Of a DNA stretch of 64,000 nt, positions 1-9,504 are shown piece by piece (the stretch's first letter is position 1; each line of letters starts with the position of its first letter). A program made the position numbers and the translations under genes. A model generated the notes under the pieces. That model had not been told where the DNA came from and did no database searches. It saw nothing but the letters and a program-made list of their open reading frames with translations. This DNA comes from Polynucleobacter sp. AP-Jannik-300A-C4. GTDB taxonomy: Bacteria > Pseudomonadota > Gammaproteobacteria > Burkholderiales > Burkholderiaceae. The stretch spans positions 62,001-126,000 of the forward strand of contig NZ_CP061316.1 in the NCBI RefSeq assembly GCF_018688335.1, written 5' to 3'.

Positions 1-102
1 TACAAGATGGGTGATACCGTTGAAATTGCTGAATCTAAGCCAATTTCACGTACTAAGTCTTGGGTTGTAACCCGTTTAGTTCAAGAATCAAAAGGTATTT
101 AA
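1..102 (+). CDS. rpsQ: 30S ribosomal protein S17, C-terminal end (partial)
   Basis: The open frame enters from the left edge and ends at a TAA at 100-102, giving the last 33 residues of a protein. The tail ([20 protein letters not shown]) is the conserved C-terminal OB-fold strand pattern of S17, a primary 16S rRNA-binding protein. S17 normally precedes L14 in the S10/spc clusters, which matches the gene that follows. The N-terminal part lies outside the window. Confidence 0.93.
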   Translation, partial: YKMGDTVEIAESKPISRTKSWVVTRLVQESKGI

Positions 103-111
103 AGAAATATT

Positions 112-144
112 AGGGATTTTGGCGAACTTTCTTGCCAAATCCCT
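112..144 (+). terminator. Hairpin after rpsQ, possible weak terminator
   Basis: Arms AGGGATTTTGGC (112-123) and GCCAAATCCCT (134-144) pair along 11 bp with one bulged T and a 10-nt loop, followed by GTTTTG. It lies directly behind the S17 stop, so it could end or attenuate the S10-operon transcript. The T-tract is short, so efficiency is uncertain. The right arm overlaps the -35 element of the candidate promoter at 132-161. Confidence 0.5.
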
Positions 145-161
145 GTTTTGCGTAGTATGAT
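132..161 (+). promoter_or_regulatory. Candidate sigma-70 promoter for the spc operon
   Basis: TTGCCA (132-137) and TATGAT (156-161) are separated by 18 bp and resemble -35 and -10 boxes. They sit in the 186-bp gap between rpsQ and rplN, the largest gap in this ribosomal cluster, so an internal promoter here is reasonable. It would give a leader of about 120 nt before rplN. Prediction by eye only. Confidence 0.45.
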
Positions 162-166
162 AGAAG

Positions 167-202
167 GCTTCTCTGGTTTTATTGGGAGAAGCAGTGTTTT
201 TT
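167..202 (+). promoter_or_regulatory. Leader hairpin with T-run upstream of rplN
   Basis: GCTTCTC (167-173) and GAGAAGC (186-192) form a 7-bp stem with a 12-nt loop, followed after AGTG by six T residues (197-202). It would lie at the 5' end of a transcript from the candidate promoter at 132-161. It could act as an attenuator or a 5' stabilising hairpin, or it could terminate read-through from rpsQ. Function is inferred. Confidence 0.4.
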
Positions 203-288
203 CATTAATTCCGGGTTTTAACTTTCGTTGAAGCCCATAGACGGAACCAAGACTGTTTGCCTTTGGCTAACAAGTTGGGGATTAAAAA

Positions 289-657
289 ATGATTCAGACC
301 GAAAGTAGATTACAGGTCGCCGACAACACAGGCGCCAGTGAAGTTTTGTGCATCAAGGTATTGGGCGGCTCTAAGCGTCGTTACGCCAGTATCGGTGATG
401 TCATTAAAGTGACTGTAAAGTCCGCTGCTCCACGTGGCCGTGTAAAAAAAGGTGACATTTATAACGCCGTAGTAGTGAGAACTGCTAAGGGTGTTCGCCG
501 TCCAGACGGCTCATTGATTAAGTTCGATGGAAACGCTGCGGTATTGCTCAACGCTAAGTTAGAGCCAATCGGCACACGTATCTTTGGACCAGTGACGCGT
601 GAGTTGCGTACTGAGAAGTTCATGAAGATCGTTTCTCTCGCCCCCGAAGTTATTTAA
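289..657 (+). CDS. rplN: 50S ribosomal protein L14
   Basis: 122 residues, the usual length for L14. It begins [19 protein letters not shown] and keeps the family pattern of a beta-barrel with the ADNTGA motif near residue 11 and the basic KGVRRPDGS segment. L14 binds 23S rRNA and contributes to the subunit interface (bridge B8). GGGGA lies before the ATG. It is the first gene of the spc-type operon here, 9 bp ahead of rplX. Confidence 0.98.
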   Translation: MIQTESRLQVADNTGASEVLCIKVLGGSKRRYASIGDVIKVTVKSAAPRGRVKKGDIYNAVVVRTAKGVRRPDGSLIKFDGNAAVLLNAKLEPIGTRIFGPVTRELRTEKFMKIVSLAPEVI

Positions 658-666
658 GAGGCTGAT

Positions 667-975
667 ATGAAAAAGATTCGTAAAGGTGATTCAGTAGTTC
701 TGTTGACTGGCCGCGATAAGGGCAAGCAAGGAACAGTTACAGCCGTTCTCGAGAACAAATTAGTAATCGAAGGCGTAAATATTTACAAAAAGAGCGTTAA
801 GCCAAATCCAGCAGCCGGTGTTACTGGCGGCATGATTGACAAGACGATGCCTGTTCACATTTCTAATGTGGCTGTGGTTGACGGTAACGGCAAACCATCA
901 CGTGTTGGTATCAAACTCGTGGACGGTAAAAAGCAACGTTTCCTCAAAACCACTGGCGCAACTTTAAGCGCATAA
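667..975 (+). CDS. rplX: 50S ribosomal protein L24
   Basis: 102 residues, typical for bacterial L24. The KOW motif is visible at about residues 4-21 ([18 protein letters not shown]), followed by the [18 protein letters not shown] segment. L24 is an assembly-initiating protein that binds the 5' domain of 23S rRNA. It lies in the conserved order L14-L24-L5 with short gaps, so it is co-transcribed with its neighbours. Confidence 0.98.
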   Translation: MKKIRKGDSVVLLTGRDKGKQGTVTAVLENKLVIEGVNIYKKSVKPNPAAGVTGGMIDKTMPVHISNVAVVDGNGKPSRVGIKLVDGKKQRFLKTTGATLSA

Positions 976-991
976 GGGGCACGGAGAAATT

Positions 992-1534
992 ATGAGCACA
1001 CGTTTTCAAGAACACTATCAAGCTAAAGTTGTTGCTGATTTGATCGCCAAGTTTGGTTACAAGTCAGTAATGGAAGTTCCACGTATCACCAAGGTAACCC
1101 TGAATATGGGCTTGGGCGATGCAGTGAACGACAAGAAAATTATCGAAAATGCAGTTGGTGATTTGACTAAAGTAGCAGGTCAAAAGCCAGTTGTGACAAA
1201 AGCAAAAAAAGCGATTGCTGGTTTCAAAATTCGTCAAGGTTACCCAATCGGTGCCATGGTCACATTGCGTGGTGCACGCATGTATGAATTTTTAGACCGT
1301 TTCGTGACTGTTGCTTTGCCACGCGTACGTGACTTCCGCGGAATTTCCGGTAAGGCATTTGACGGCCGTGGTAACTACAACATCGGCGTTAAAGAGCAAA
1401 TCATTTTCCCTGAAATCGAATACGACAAAATTGATGCCCTCCGTGGTCTCAATATCAGTATTACGACGACCGCTAAGACTGACGAAGAAGCAAAAGCTTT
1501 GTTAGCAGCGTTCAAATTCCCTTTCCGCAATTAA
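992..1534 (+). CDS. rplE: 50S ribosomal protein L5
   Basis: 180 residues, normal for L5. Conserved stretches include [17 protein letters not shown] near residue 30, [19 protein letters not shown], and [21 protein letters not shown] near residue 115. L5 binds 5S rRNA in the central protuberance and contacts P-site tRNA. Ribosome-binding site GGAG precedes the ATG. The overlapping frame at 1311-1505 is a shadow. Confidence 0.98.
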   Translation: MSTRFQEHYQAKVVADLIAKFGYKSVMEVPRITKVTLNMGLGDAVNDKKIIENAVGDLTKVAGQKPVVTKAKKAIAGFKIRQGYPIGAMVTLRGARMYEFLDRFVTVALPRVRDFRGISGKAFDGRGNYNIGVKEQIIFPEIEYDKIDALRGLNISITTTAKTDEEAKALLAAFKFPFRN

Positions 1535-1543
1535 GAGGCTAAC

Positions 1544-1849
1544 GTGGCAAAACTATCCCTAATTGAGCGCGAGAATAAGCGCACAAAAACTGTAGAGAAG
1601 TACGCTGTAAAGCGTGCTGAACTCAAGGCAATCATTGCTGATCAATCACGCAGCGATGAAGAGCGCTATGAAGCTCGCTTGAAGCTACAGGCACTCCCAC
1701 GTAACGCAAGCCCGATTCGTCAAAGAAATCGTTGTTCATTAACCGGTCGTCCGCGCGGCGTATTTAGCAAGTTTGGTTTAGCGCGTAGCAAAATTCGTGA
1801 AATCGCCTTCCGTGGCGAAATCCCCGGTTTAACCAAGGCCAGCTGGTAA
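1544..1849 (+). CDS. rpsN: 30S ribosomal protein S14 (long, zinc-free form)
   Basis: 101 residues. This is the long bacterial form that lacks the CxxC zinc ribbon; only the [12 protein letters not shown] motif with a single Cys is seen near residue 60. The start is GTG (GTGGCAAAACTA), preceded by AAGAGG. S14 acts in assembly of the 30S head. Order L5-S14-S8 is standard for the spc operon. Confidence 0.97.
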   Translation: MAKLSLIERENKRTKTVEKYAVKRAELKAIIADQSRSDEERYEARLKLQALPRNASPIRQRNRCSLTGRPRGVFSKFGLARSKIREIAFRGEIPGLTKASW

Positions 1850-1873
1850 GCGGCGAAAGAATTAGGAGAACTC

Positions 1874-2269
1874 ATGAGTATCAGCGATCCAATCGCCGAC
1901 ATGTTGACAAGGATCCGCAATGCGCAAGCAGTGCAGAAACCCGTAGTCTTGATGCCGTCGTCAAAAGTTAAAGTAGCTATTGCAAAAGTCTTGCAGGATG
2001 AAGGTTATATCGATAGTTTTGAAATCAAAGGTGAAGCAGCTAAGCCAGTGCTACACATTGAACTCAAATACTACGCAGGCCGCCCTGTTATTGAGCGTAT
2101 TGACCGTGTATCTACACCAAGTCTGCGTATCTACAAAGGCCGTCACGACATTCCTGAAGTAATGAATGGCTTGGGCATTGCAATTATTTCAACCCCACAA
2201 GGCGTAATGACAGACCGCAAAGCACGTGCAAACGGCGTTGGTGGTGAAGTTATTTGCTACGTCGCGTAA
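1874..2269 (+). CDS. rpsH: 30S ribosomal protein S8
   Basis: 131 residues, starting [18 protein letters not shown], the signature N-terminus of S8, and ending with GGEVICYVA, the conserved C-terminal RNA-binding strand. S8 binds helix 21 of 16S rRNA. In E. coli it also represses its own operon by binding spc mRNA; whether that site exists here was not established. AGGAG lies 5 bp before the ATG. Confidence 0.98.
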   Translation: MSISDPIADMLTRIRNAQAVQKPVVLMPSSKVKVAIAKVLQDEGYIDSFEIKGEAAKPVLHIELKYYAGRPVIERIDRVSTPSLRIYKGRHDIPEVMNGLGIAIISTPQGVMTDRKARANGVGGEVICYVA

Positions 2270-2279
2270 GGAGAGAAAT

Positions 2280-2813
2280 ATGTCCCGCGTTGGTAAATCA
2301 CCTATTCCAGTCCCTAAGGGCGCTGAAATCAGCATCAACGGTGCAAACATTACTGTTAAAGGCCCATTAGGTACTTTGACACACAACTTGCATCCTTCTG
2401 TTGGTTTGAAACAAGAAGATGGCGTATTGACAGTTGTTTTAAATAACGACACACCAGAAGCTGGTGCACAGTCAGGTACAGCCCGTGCTTTAGTAAACAA
2501 CATGGTTGTTGGCGTAACTACTGGCTTTGAGCGCAAGCTCAGCTTGGTAGGCGTTGGTTACCGTGCTGCTGCTCAAGGCGAATCATTGAAGTTGCAGTTA
2601 GGTTTCTCGCACGACATTATTTACAACCTGCCAAAAGGTGTAAAAGCTGAGACCCCTACTCAAACTGAAATCATTATCAAAGGTTCCAACAAGCAGCAAG
2701 TTGGCCAGGTTGCAGCTGAAGTTCGCGCATACCGTTCACCAGAGCCATACAAAGGCAAAGGTGTTCGCTACGTGGATGAGGTTGTACATCTGAAAGAAAC
2801 TAAGAAGAAGTAA
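2280..2813 (+). CDS. rplF: 50S ribosomal protein L6
   Basis: 177 residues from the ATG at 2280 ([14 protein letters not shown]), the family's normal N-terminus and length. The frame is open further upstream to 2226, but that stretch overlaps rpsH and is not conserved. AAGGAGAG precedes the chosen ATG. The C-terminal signature [14 protein letters not shown] is present. L6 binds 23S rRNA near the sarcin-ricin loop. Confidence 0.98.
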   Translation: MSRVGKSPIPVPKGAEISINGANITVKGPLGTLTHNLHPSVGLKQEDGVLTVVLNNDTPEAGAQSGTARALVNNMVVGVTTGFERKLSLVGVGYRAAAQGESLKLQLGFSHDIIYNLPKGVKAETPTQTEIIIKGSNKQQVGQVAAEVRAYRSPEPYKGKGVRYVDEVVHLKETKKK

Positions 2814-2826
2814 GCGAGATTAGAAA

Positions 2827-3180
2827 ATGAATAAAGACGAATCCAGACAAAGACGTGCTAGGCAGACTCGCATTCGCATTGCCGAAGCATTGGCAAATCG
2901 CTTAACAGTTATCCGTAGCAATTCACATATCTCTGCACAGGTATATAGCCCATGTGGAACCAAGGTTGTGGCAGCTGCCTCATCAATGGAAAAGGAATTG
3001 CGCCAAGCGATCAAAAACGGCGGCAACGCTGAAGCGGCTAAACAAATCGGCAAACTAGTTGCTGAGCGTGCTGTTAAAGCAGGCGTTGTTGATGTTGCTT
3101 TTGATCGTTCTGGTCATCGTTATCACGGCCGTATTAAGGCCTTAGCTGAAGCTGCGCGTGAAGCCGGCCTGAAGTTCTAA
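2827..3180 (+). CDS. rplR: 50S ribosomal protein L18
   Basis: 117 residues. The arginine-rich N-terminus ([14 protein letters not shown]) and the C-terminal [20 protein letters not shown] motif are those of bacterial L18, which binds 5S rRNA with L5 and L25. It sits between L6 and S5 with 13- and 18-bp gaps, as in other spc operons. Confidence 0.98.
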   Translation: MNKDESRQRRARQTRIRIAEALANRLTVIRSNSHISAQVYSPCGTKVVAAASSMEKELRQAIKNGGNAEAAKQIGKLVAERAVKAGVVDVAFDRSGHRYHGRIKALAEAAREAGLKF

Positions 3181-3198
3181 TAGGGTTTAGGAAAAAAC

Positions 3199-3717
3199 AT
3201 GGCAAAAATGCAAACCAAGATGCAAAACGAAGAGCGTGATGATGGTCTTCGCGAGAAGATGATCGCTGTTAATCGTGTAACTAAAGTGGTTAAGGGTGGT
3301 CGTATTCTCGGCTTCGCTGCACTCACTGTAGTTGGCGATGGCGATGGTCGTATCGGCATGGGTAAAGGTAAATCAAAAGAAGTTCCAGTTGCTGTTCAAA
3401 AGGCAATGGACGAAGCACGTCGCAAGATGATCAAAGTTTCCTTGCGTAAAGGTACTTTGCAGCACACTGTGATTGGTAAGCATGGCGCGTCACGCGTGAT
3501 GATTTCTCCAGCTAAAGACGGTACTGGCGTTATTGCTGGTGGCCCAATGCGCGCAATTTTCGATGTAATGGGTGTAACAAACGTTGTTGCTAAGTCACTT
3601 GGCTCAACAAACCCTTACAACATGGTTCGTGCAACGATTGATGGTTTAAGCAAGATGAGCACTCCTTCTGAAATTGCTGCTAAGCGCGGTAAGTCAGTTG
3701 AAGAGATTCTCGGCTAA
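3199..3717 (+). CDS. rpsE: 30S ribosomal protein S5
   Basis: 172 residues. It has the double-stranded RNA-binding-like N domain with [19 protein letters not shown] near residue 30 and the C-terminal [18 protein letters not shown]5 lines the mRNA entry channel and influences decoding accuracy. TAGGAAAA precedes the ATG. Order L18-S5-L30 is conserved. Confidence 0.98.
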   Translation: MAKMQTKMQNEERDDGLREKMIAVNRVTKVVKGGRILGFAALTVVGDGDGRIGMGKGKSKEVPVAVQKAMDEARRKMIKVSLRKGTLQHTVIGKHGASRVMISPAKDGTGVIAGGPMRAIFDVMGVTNVVAKSLGSTNPYNMVRATIDGLSKMSTPSEIAAKRGKSVEEILG

Positions 3718-3741
3718 GACCAAAAGATTAGGAATCTATAA

Positions 3742-3930
3742 ATGACAACATCTAACTCCAAAGTCAAACTGCAATTAGTGCGCAGCTTGATCGGTACACG
3801 CGAAAGCCACCGTGCAACAGTTCGTGGTTTAGGCCTCGGACGTATCAATTCTGTTTCGGAATTGGAAGACACTCCAGCTGTTCGCGGAATGATTAATAAA
3901 GTTTCTTATCTAGTTAAAGTCATTGGCTAA
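3742..3930 (+). CDS. rpmD: 50S ribosomal protein L30
   Basis: 62 residues, the usual short bacterial L30. It shows the ferredoxin-like pattern with [20 protein letters not shown], the conserved L30 signature, near residues 12-31. L30 binds 23S rRNA domain II. It lies between S5 and L15 as expected. Confidence 0.97.
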   Translation: MTTSNSKVKLQLVRSLIGTRESHRATVRGLGLGRINSVSELEDTPAVRGMINKVSYLVKVIG

Positions 3931-3957
3931 TAACTAGCAAGTAAATAGGCGAAGAAT

Positions 3958-4398
3958 ATGCAACTCAATACACTCAAACCCGCAGAGGGATCCAAGAAAA
4001 ACCGTCGTCGCGTAGGTCGCGGCATCGGCTCTGGTCTTGGTAAAACTGCTGGCCGCGGTCACAAAGGTCAAAAATCACGTTCAGGCGGATTCCACAAAGT
4101 TGGATTCGAAGGCGGACAGATGCCGATGTATCGTCGTTTGCCAAAGCGCGGTTTCGTATCTTTGACACGTCGTCACGTTGGTCAAATTACTTTGAACGAC
4201 TTAGCAAAAATTAACTTGCCAGAAGTGGACTTGTTAGTTTTGAGAGCGCATGGTTTTGCTGGTGAGCAAATCAATGCAGTCAAAGTGATTAAGACTGGTG
4301 AGCTTTCGATTGCTGTGACTCTTAAAGGTATTACAGTAACAGCGGGTGCAAAAGCAGCTATTGAAGCGGCTGGCGGCAAATTGGTTGACTTGGTTTAA
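3958..4398 (+). CDS. rplO: 50S ribosomal protein L15
   Basis: 146 residues. The N-terminus ([20 protein letters not shown]) and the Gly/Arg-rich extension [12 protein letters not shown] are diagnostic of L15, a late-assembly protein that threads into 23S rRNA. The C-terminal globular domain covers roughly residues 75-146. It directly precedes secY, as in most bacteria. Confidence 0.98.
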   Translation: MQLNTLKPAEGSKKNRRRVGRGIGSGLGKTAGRGHKGQKSRSGGFHKVGFEGGQMPMYRRLPKRGFVSLTRRHVGQITLNDLAKINLPEVDLLVLRAHGFAGEQINAVKVIKTGELSIAVTLKGITVTAGAKAAIEAAGGKLVDLV

Positions 4399-4415
4399 TT
4401 AGTTCTTAGCAGCCG

Positions 4416-5753
4416 ATGGCATTAGCACCTACCAACACAGCGAGTATTGCTCAATCAGGAGGCAAGTATGGCGAATTACGTCAACGCTTGATATTCCTGG
4501 TTTTGGCTTTGCTCGTGTTCCGTTTGGGAGCGCATATTCCTGTTCCAGGTATTGATCCTGACCAATTGGCTCAATTGTTCTCAGGTCAAAAAGACGGCAT
4601 CTTGGGTATGTTTAACCTGTTCTCAGGCGGTGCTTTATCTCGCTTTACCGTTTTTGCTTTGGGAATCATGCCGTACATTTCTGCATCGATCATCATGCAG
4701 TTAATGACGATTGTTGTACCTTCATTAGAGGCATTGAAAAAAGAAGGTCAAGCAGGTCAACGTAAGATTACTCAGTACACACGTTATGGCACTGTTGTTT
4801 TGGCAACATTCCAAGCTTTGGGAATCTCTGTTGCATTACAAGCTCAGCCAGGCTTAGTTATCAACCCAGGTTTGATGTTTGAATTGAATACCGTGGTAAC
4901 TCTGGTTACTGGCACGATGTTCTTGATGTGGCTAGGCGAGCAAATCACGGAGCGCGGCCTGGGTAACGGCATCTCTATTATTATTTTTGGCGGTATTGTT
5001 TCTGGCTTGCCATCTGCAATCGGTAGCTTGCTTGAATTAGTGCGCACCGGCTCTATGAATATCTTGTCGGCTTTGCTCATCGTCGTGGTGTGCGTTGCTG
5101 TGACTTATTTTGTTGTGTTTGTAGAGCGTGGTCAGCGCCGTATTTTGGTGAACTACGCTAAGCGTCAGGTTGGTAATAAGGTTTACGGTGGCCAGTCCTC
5201 ATACTTCCCATTGAAGTTAAATATGGCTGGTGTTATCCCTCCAATTTTTGCTTCATCTATTATTTTGTTTCCTGCAACGATTGCTGGCTGGTTTACTTCT
5301 GGTGAGCCAACCAATATGTTCAGTAGAGTAATTAAAGATTTAGCGGCAACATTGGCCCCAGGTCAACCTGTCTACACAATTTTGTATGCAGCTGCGATTA
5401 TTTTCTTCTGCTTCTTCTACACAGCTTTGGTCTTCAACAGCCGTGAAACTGCAGATAACTTGAAGAAGAGTGGTGCCTTTGTTCCAGGTATTCGTCCTGG
5501 TGACCAGACTGGTCGTTACATCGATAAGATCTTGGTTCGTTTGACATTGGCTGGTGCAATTTATATGGTTTTGGTTTGCTTGTTACCAGAATTCTTAGTG
5601 TTGAAGTACAACGTGCCATTCTATTTTGGCGGTACTTCATTGTTGATTATTGTCGTTGTTGCAATGGATTTCATGGCTCAAGTTCAGTCATTTGTAATGC
5701 AACAACAATATGGTTCTTTGATGAAAAAAGCTAACTTTAAGATGGGCGCTTAA
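4416..5753 (+). CDS. secY: Protein translocase subunit SecY
   Basis: 445 residues with ten predicted membrane helices. SecY forms the channel of the SecYEG translocon that moves unfolded proteins through, or inserts them into, the inner membrane. Conserved segments include [13 protein letters not shown] near residue 40, the plug region [18 protein letters not shown], and [15 protein letters not shown] residues in the cytosolic loop that binds SecA and ribosomes. It lies in the spc operon between rplO and infA, the ancestral place. The site before the ATG is weak, so coupling with rplO translation is likely. Confidence 0.98.
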   Translation: MALAPTNTASIAQSGGKYGELRQRLIFLVLALLVFRLGAHIPVPGIDPDQLAQLFSGQKDGILGMFNLFSGGALSRFTVFALGIMPYISASIIMQLMTIVVPSLEALKKEGQAGQRKITQYTRYGTVVLATFQALGISVALQAQPGLVINPGLMFELNTVVTLVTGTMFLMWLGEQITERGLGNGISIIIFGGIVSGLPSAIGSLLELVRTGSMNILSALLIVVVCVAVTYFVVFVERGQRRILVNYAKRQVGNKVYGGQSSYFPLKLNMAGVIPPIFASSIILFPATIAGWFTSGEPTNMFSRVIKDLAATLAPGQPVYTILYAAAIIFFCFFYTALVFNSRETADNLKKSGAFVPGIRPGDQTGRYIDKILVRLTLAGAIYMVLVCLLPEFLVLKYNVPFYFGGTSLLIIVVVAMDFMAQVQSFVMQQQYGSLMKKANFKMGA

Positions 5754-5757
5754 CTGA

Positions 5758-5976
5758 ATGTCTAAAGACGATGTAATTCAGATGGCGGGAGAAATTATTG
5801 AGAATTTGCCGAACGCAATGTTTCGCGTGAAGCTAGAGAACGGACATGTGGTTCTAGGGCACATTTCTGGAAAGATGAGGATGCATTACATCCGCATATT
5901 GCCAGGAGATAAGGTGACGGTGGAGATGACTCCTTACGACCTGACTCGCGCCAGAATCATTTTCCGAGCGAAGTAA
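5758..5976 (+). CDS. infA: Translation initiation factor IF-1
   Basis: 72 residues, the invariant IF-1 length, forming a single S1/OB-fold domain. The core [20 protein letters not shown] and [18 protein letters not shown] is unmistakable. IF-1 binds the 30S A site and assists IF-2 and IF-3. The gene starts 4 bp after secY with only a weak ribosome-binding site, which suggests translational coupling. Placement between secY and rpmJ is common in betaproteobacteria. Confidence 0.98.
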   Translation: MSKDDVIQMAGEIIENLPNAMFRVKLENGHVVLGHISGKMRMHYIRILPGDKVTVEMTPYDLTRARIIFRAK

Positions 5977-6011
5977 AGATTAAGTAGTACCTATTTTTTT
6001 AGAGGTGAGTT

Positions 6012-6128
6012 ATGAAAGTTTTAGCATCCGTTAAGTGTATTTGCAGAAATTGCAAGATCATTAAGCGCAAACGCGTTGTGCGCGTGATCTGTTCTTCAGA
6101 CGCACGTCATAAGCAGCGTCAAGGCTGA
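6012..6128 (+). CDS. rpmJ: 50S ribosomal protein L36
   Basis: A 38-residue frame from ATG 6012 ([15 protein letters not shown]) to TGA 6128. It has the zinc-ribbon ligands Cys11, Cys14, Cys27 and His33 of the zinc-binding L36 form, and the C-terminus ARHKQRQG. An extra Cys9 is present. AGAGGTGAG precedes the ATG. L36 is the smallest 50S protein and normally lies between secY/infA and rpsM, as here. Confidence 0.97.
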   Translation: MKVLASVKCICRNCKIIKRKRVVRVICSSDARHKQRQG

Positions 6129-6152
6129 TCTGGTTAATTAAGAGGAAATCTC

Positions 6153-6518
6153 ATGGCACGTATCGCTGGGGTAAACATCCCAAATCATCAACATACTGTT
6201 ATCGGTTTAACAGCAATTTTTGGCATTGGCACAACTCGTGCTCGCAAAATTTGTGAAACCACAGGTGTTGCAATCGACAAAAAAGTTAAAGATCTTACTG
6301 ACGGTGACTTGGAAAAGTTACGTGATGAAGTAGGTAAGTTCATCACAGAAGGTGACCTTCGTCGTGAAGTAACGATGAGCATCAAGCGTTTGATGGACTT
6401 AGGCTGCTATCGTGGCGTTCGTCATCGTAAGGGCTTGCCTGTTCGTGGTCAACGTACTAAGACTAACGCGCGTACCCGCAAGGGCCCACGTAAGTCTGGC
6501 GTGCAACTCAAGAAATAA
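6153..6518 (+). CDS. rpsM: 30S ribosomal protein S13
   Basis: 121 residues starting [20 protein letters not shown]. The helix-two-turn-helix region and the basic tail [19 protein letters not shown] are typical. S13 forms intersubunit bridges in the 30S head and touches P-site tRNA. It is the first gene of the alpha operon, preceded by AGAGGAAAT and only 24 bp after rpmJ, so the spc and alpha operons may be read as one unit. Confidence 0.98.
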   Translation: MARIAGVNIPNHQHTVIGLTAIFGIGTTRARKICETTGVAIDKKVKDLTDGDLEKLRDEVGKFITEGDLRREVTMSIKRLMDLGCYRGVRHRKGLPVRGQRTKTNARTRKGPRKSGVQLKK

Positions 6519-6536
6519 TCAAGAAAGTTTATTGAC

Positions 6537-6944
6537 ATGGCAAAACAACAATCCGCTTCTGCAGCTTCACAGCGCGCACGTAAGAAGGTTAAAAAGAACG
6601 TTGCTGACGGTATTGCACACGTTCACGCTTCTTTTAATAACACCATCATTACGATCACTGATCGCCAAGGTAATGCGCTTTCATGGGCAACATCTGGTGG
6701 CCAGGGCTTCAAGGGCTCACGTAAATCAACACCTTTTGCTGCTCAGGTAGCCGCAGAAGTTGCTGGTAAGACAGCTATTGAATGCGGTATCAAGAATTTG
6801 GAAGTTCAGATCAAAGGCCCAGGCCCAGGTCGTGAATCAGCAGTGCGTGCATTGAACTCATTGGGCATCAAGATCACTGAGATTCAAGACGTAACCCCAG
6901 TTCCACATAATGGTTGCCGTCCTCCTAAGCGTCGTCGTATCTAA
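6537..6944 (+). CDS. rpsK: 30S ribosomal protein S11
   Basis: 135 residues. Conserved stretches include [31 protein letters not shown] and the C-terminal [13 protein letters not shown]11 forms part of the platform near the mRNA exit (Shine-Dalgarno) site. It lies in the rpsM-rpsK-rpsD-rpoA-rplQ order. The longer overlapping frame at 6412-6750 is a shadow. Confidence 0.98.
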   Translation: MAKQQSASAASQRARKKVKKNVADGIAHVHASFNNTIITITDRQGNALSWATSGGQGFKGSRKSTPFAAQVAAEVAGKTAIECGIKNLEVQIKGPGPGRESAVRALNSLGIKITEIQDVTPVPHNGCRPPKRRRI

Positions 6945-7062
6945 GCTTAGATCTTGGCAGTACAACAGTTTTAGTAGTTTTTTATTAAAGCCCACCGTTC
7001 ATCTGAATTAAAGGGTGAACTCACCGTCGGTCGTAAGACTGCGGCAAAGAAAGGAAAGCATC

Positions 7063-7686
7063 GTGGCACGTTACTTAGGGCCTAAGGCCAAATTAGCACG
7101 TCGGGAAGGTACCGACTTATTTTTAAAGAGCGCACGTCGCGCCCTGTCAGACAAGTGCAAGTTAGATACTAAGCCTGGTCAACATGGCCGTACATCTGGC
7201 TCAAGAACATCTGATTACGGTAATCAATTGCGTGAAAAGCAAAAGGTTAAGCGTATCTATGGCGTATTAGAGCGTCAATTCCGTCGTTACTTCGCAGAAG
7301 CTGAGCGTCGTAAGGGCAACACTGGTGAAACATTGCTTCAGTTGCTTGAGTCACGTTTAGATAACGTGGTGTATCGCATGGGCTTTGGTTCAACACGCGC
7401 TGAAGCACGTCAGTTAGTTTCTCATTGCGCAATTTTGCTCAATGGCAACCCTGTCAATATTCCATCCATTCAGGTTAAGCCTGGTGATGTTGTTGCGATT
7501 CGTGAAAAAGCGAAGAAGCAAGCGCGTATTACGGAATCACTCAATTTAGTTGGGCAAATGGCAGCTGTTACTTGGGTTTCAGTTGACGCAGCCAAGCTCG
7601 AGGGAACATTTAAGCAAGTGCCTGACCGTGAAGACATTAGCGGCGAAATTAATGAAAGTTTGATCGTCGAATTGTATTCACGCTAA
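7063..7686 (+). CDS. rpsD: 30S ribosomal protein S4
   Basis: 207 residues from a GTG start at 7063 (GTGGCACGTTACTTAGG), preceded by AAGGAA. The frame is open up to 7015 but the conserved N-terminus is [17 protein letters not shown]. The S4 RNA-binding domain ([20 protein letters not shown]) lies near residues 97-116. S4 is a primary 16S binder and, in E. coli, the translational repressor of the alpha operon. The 118-bp gap before the gene contains a small hairpin described in the findings. Confidence 0.97.
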   Translation: MARYLGPKAKLARREGTDLFLKSARRALSDKCKLDTKPGQHGRTSGSRTSDYGNQLREKQKVKRIYGVLERQFRRYFAEAERRKGNTGETLLQLLESRLDNVVYRMGFGSTRAEARQLVSHCAILLNGNPVNIPSIQVKPGDVVAIREKAKKQARITESLNLVGQMAAVTWVSVDAAKLEGTFKQVPDREDISGEINESLIVELYSR

Positions 7687-7708
7687 TTAGCACTCTCAAG
7701 GAAAAAAT

Positions 7709-8689
7709 ATGCAAACAAATTTGCTCAAGCCAAAAATTATTTCTGTTGAAGCGCTTACCGCCAACCAAGCTAAGGTTGTTATGGAGCCGTTCGAGCGTGG
7801 CTATGGCCACACACTCGGAAATGCATTACGTCGTGTTTTGTTGTCCTCAATGGTTGGTTATGCACCAACTGAAGTAGCTATTGCAGGTGTGGTTCATGAG
7901 TACTCCACATTAGACGGAGTTCAAGAGGATGTAGTTAACCTTTTGTTGAACCTCAAAGGTATCGTATTTAAGTTGCAGTCGCGTGACGAAGTTACTATCA
8001 ATTTGCGTAAAGAAGGCCCAGGCGTTGTTACAGCAAAAGATATCGACTTGCCACACGATGTAGAAATCATTAACCCTGATCACGTTATCGCTCACTTGTC
8101 AGCTGGTGGCAAGTTGGATATGCAGATCAAGGTTGAAAAAGGCCGTGGCTATGTACCAGGCAATATGCGTCAATACCATGACGAAGCTACCAAGATCATT
8201 GGTCGCATCGTATTGGATGCCTCATTTAGCCCAGTAAGTCGTGTTAGCTATGCTGTTGAGTCTGCTCGTGTTGAGCAACGTACCGACCTCGATCGTCTCG
8301 TAATGACTATCGAAACCAACGGTGTGTTGTCTCCTGAAGAGGCGATTCGTCAAGCCGCTACCATTTTGGTTGATCAGTTAGTTGTGTTCGCAGCTCTTGA
8401 GAGCAGCGAAGTATCTGGTGATCTCGCCCCAAGTCGCTCTTCAATGGTTGATCCAATGTTGATGCGTCCGGTTGATGATCTCGAACTCACAGTTCGCTCT
8501 GCAAACTGCTTGAAGGCTGAGAACATTTACTACATCGGTGACTTGATTCAACGTACAGAGAATGAATTGTTGAAGACGCCTAATCTAGGTCGTAAATCTT
8601 TGAATGAAATTAAAGATGTATTGGCGGCTCGTGGCTTAAGTCTTGGCATGAAACTCGAAAGCTGGCCTCCAGCTAACCTCGAGAAATAA
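7709..8689 (+). CDS. rpoA: RNA polymerase subunit alpha
   Basis: 326 residues, normal size. The N-terminal dimerisation domain (about 1-230) has [20 protein letters not shown] near residue 30. The C-terminal domain (about 250-326) carries the helix-hairpin-helix motif ending [18 protein letters not shown], used for UP-element DNA and activator contacts. It seeds assembly of the core enzyme. It lies between rpsD and rplQ as in nearly all bacteria. Confidence 0.99.
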   Translation: MQTNLLKPKIISVEALTANQAKVVMEPFERGYGHTLGNALRRVLLSSMVGYAPTEVAIAGVVHEYSTLDGVQEDVVNLLLNLKGIVFKLQSRDEVTINLRKEGPGVVTAKDIDLPHDVEIINPDHVIAHLSAGGKLDMQIKVEKGRGYVPGNMRQYHDEATKIIGRIVLDASFSPVSRVSYAVESARVEQRTDLDRLVMTIETNGVLSPEEAIRQAATILVDQLVVFAALESSEVSGDLAPSRSSMVDPMLMRPVDDLELTVRSANCLKAENIYYIGDLIQRTENELLKTPNLGRKSLNEIKDVLAARGLSLGMKLESWPPANLEK

Positions 8690-8705
8690 TTAGAAAGGAA
8701 GCATC

Positions 8706-9098
8706 ATGCGTCACGGAAACGGCTTACGCAAACTAAACAGAACATCATCACATCGCTTGGCGATGCTGCGCAACATGTCCAATTCACTCTTGGAGCACGA
8801 AGTCATTAAAACGACTTTGCCAAAAGCTAAAGAATTGCGCATGGTTGTTGAGCCTTTGATTACCTTGGGTAAAAAAGATAACTTAGCAAACCGTCGCTTA
8901 GCGTTTAATCGCACACGCGATCGCGATATCGTGACCAAACTCTTCACAGAGCTCGGTCCACGTTACGCAACTCGTCCAGGTGGCTACCTTCGTATTTTGA
9001 AGTTTGGCTTCCGCCACGGTGATAATGCACCTATGGCTTTGGTTGAGTTAGTTGATCGCCCAGAAGTTGAAGAAACAGCAGTAGCTGAAGAGGCTTAA
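8706..9098 (+). CDS. rplQ: 50S ribosomal protein L17
   Basis: 130 residues, starting [20 protein letters not shown], the L17 signature. The short Glu/Ala-rich tail ([10 protein letters not shown]) is an ordinary variable end. L17 lies near the peptide exit tunnel. AGAAAGGA precedes the ATG. It is the last gene of the alpha operon and is followed by a strong terminator. Confidence 0.98.
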   Translation: MRHGNGLRKLNRTSSHRLAMLRNMSNSLLEHEVIKTTLPKAKELRMVVEPLITLGKKDNLANRRLAFNRTRDRDIVTKLFTELGPRYATRPGGYLRILKFGFRHGDNAPMALVELVDRPEVEETAVAEEA

Positions 9099-9114
9099 GC
9101 CCTTTAGTTAGATT

Positions 9115-9142
9115 AAAAGCCAGGCTCCGGTCTGGCTTTTTT
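9115..9142 (+). terminator. Intrinsic terminator of the ribosomal/alpha operon
   Basis: AAAAGCCAG (9115-9123) pairs with CTGGCTTTT, with an 8-nt loop and a run of six T residues at the end. It stands 16 bp after the rplQ stop, which fits the end of the long ribosomal transcription unit. Confidence 0.92.
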
Positions 9143-9166
9143 CATTTATACGCTTATAAATACAAG

Positions 9167-9499
9167 ATGGCTCAAGAGAAATCTACTGAATTGCTGATAG
9201 TTGTTACCACTTTTGCATTGCTAGAGGATGCAAAGAAAATGGCGCATCTGTTGATTGAACGCCGTCTGGCGGCTTGTGTACAAATTCAAGAGGGGGTTCA
9301 TTCCATCTATCGATGGGAGGGCAAGATTTGCGAAGCAAATGAAATGATGCTTTCAGCAAAAACAGTTGTAGATAGATGGGGAGATGTTTCTAATTTCATC
9401 AAAAGTCATCATCCTTATGATTTGCCAGATGTAATAGCCTATGCCCCTGAGAAATACGAAGCACAATATGGCAAGTGGGTGGAGTCCGAGGTAAAGTGA
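9167..9499 (+). CDS. cutA: Divalent-cation tolerance protein CutA
   Basis: 110 residues with the CutA trimeric ferredoxin-like fold pattern: LLIVVTTFALLEDAKKMAHL at the start, the RRLAACVQI core (Cys near residue 47) and YRWEGKI. CutA is linked to copper and divalent-cation tolerance, but its molecular role is poorly defined. TATAAA at 9155-9160 lies 6 bp before the ATG and no Shine-Dalgarno is seen, so the mRNA could have a very short leader. It is followed by dsbD; in several proteobacteria cutA and dsbD are paired. Confidence 0.93.
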   Translation: MAQEKSTELLIVVTTFALLEDAKKMAHLLIERRLAACVQIQEGVHSIYRWEGKICEANEMMLSAKTVVDRWGDVSNFIKSHHPYDLPDVIAYAPEKYEAQYGKWVESEVK

Positions 9500-9504
9500 C
9501 ATTT

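Noticed and set aside
6412..6750. 112-residue frame overlapping rpsM and rpsK
   Set aside because: It crosses two certain ribosomal genes in another frame.
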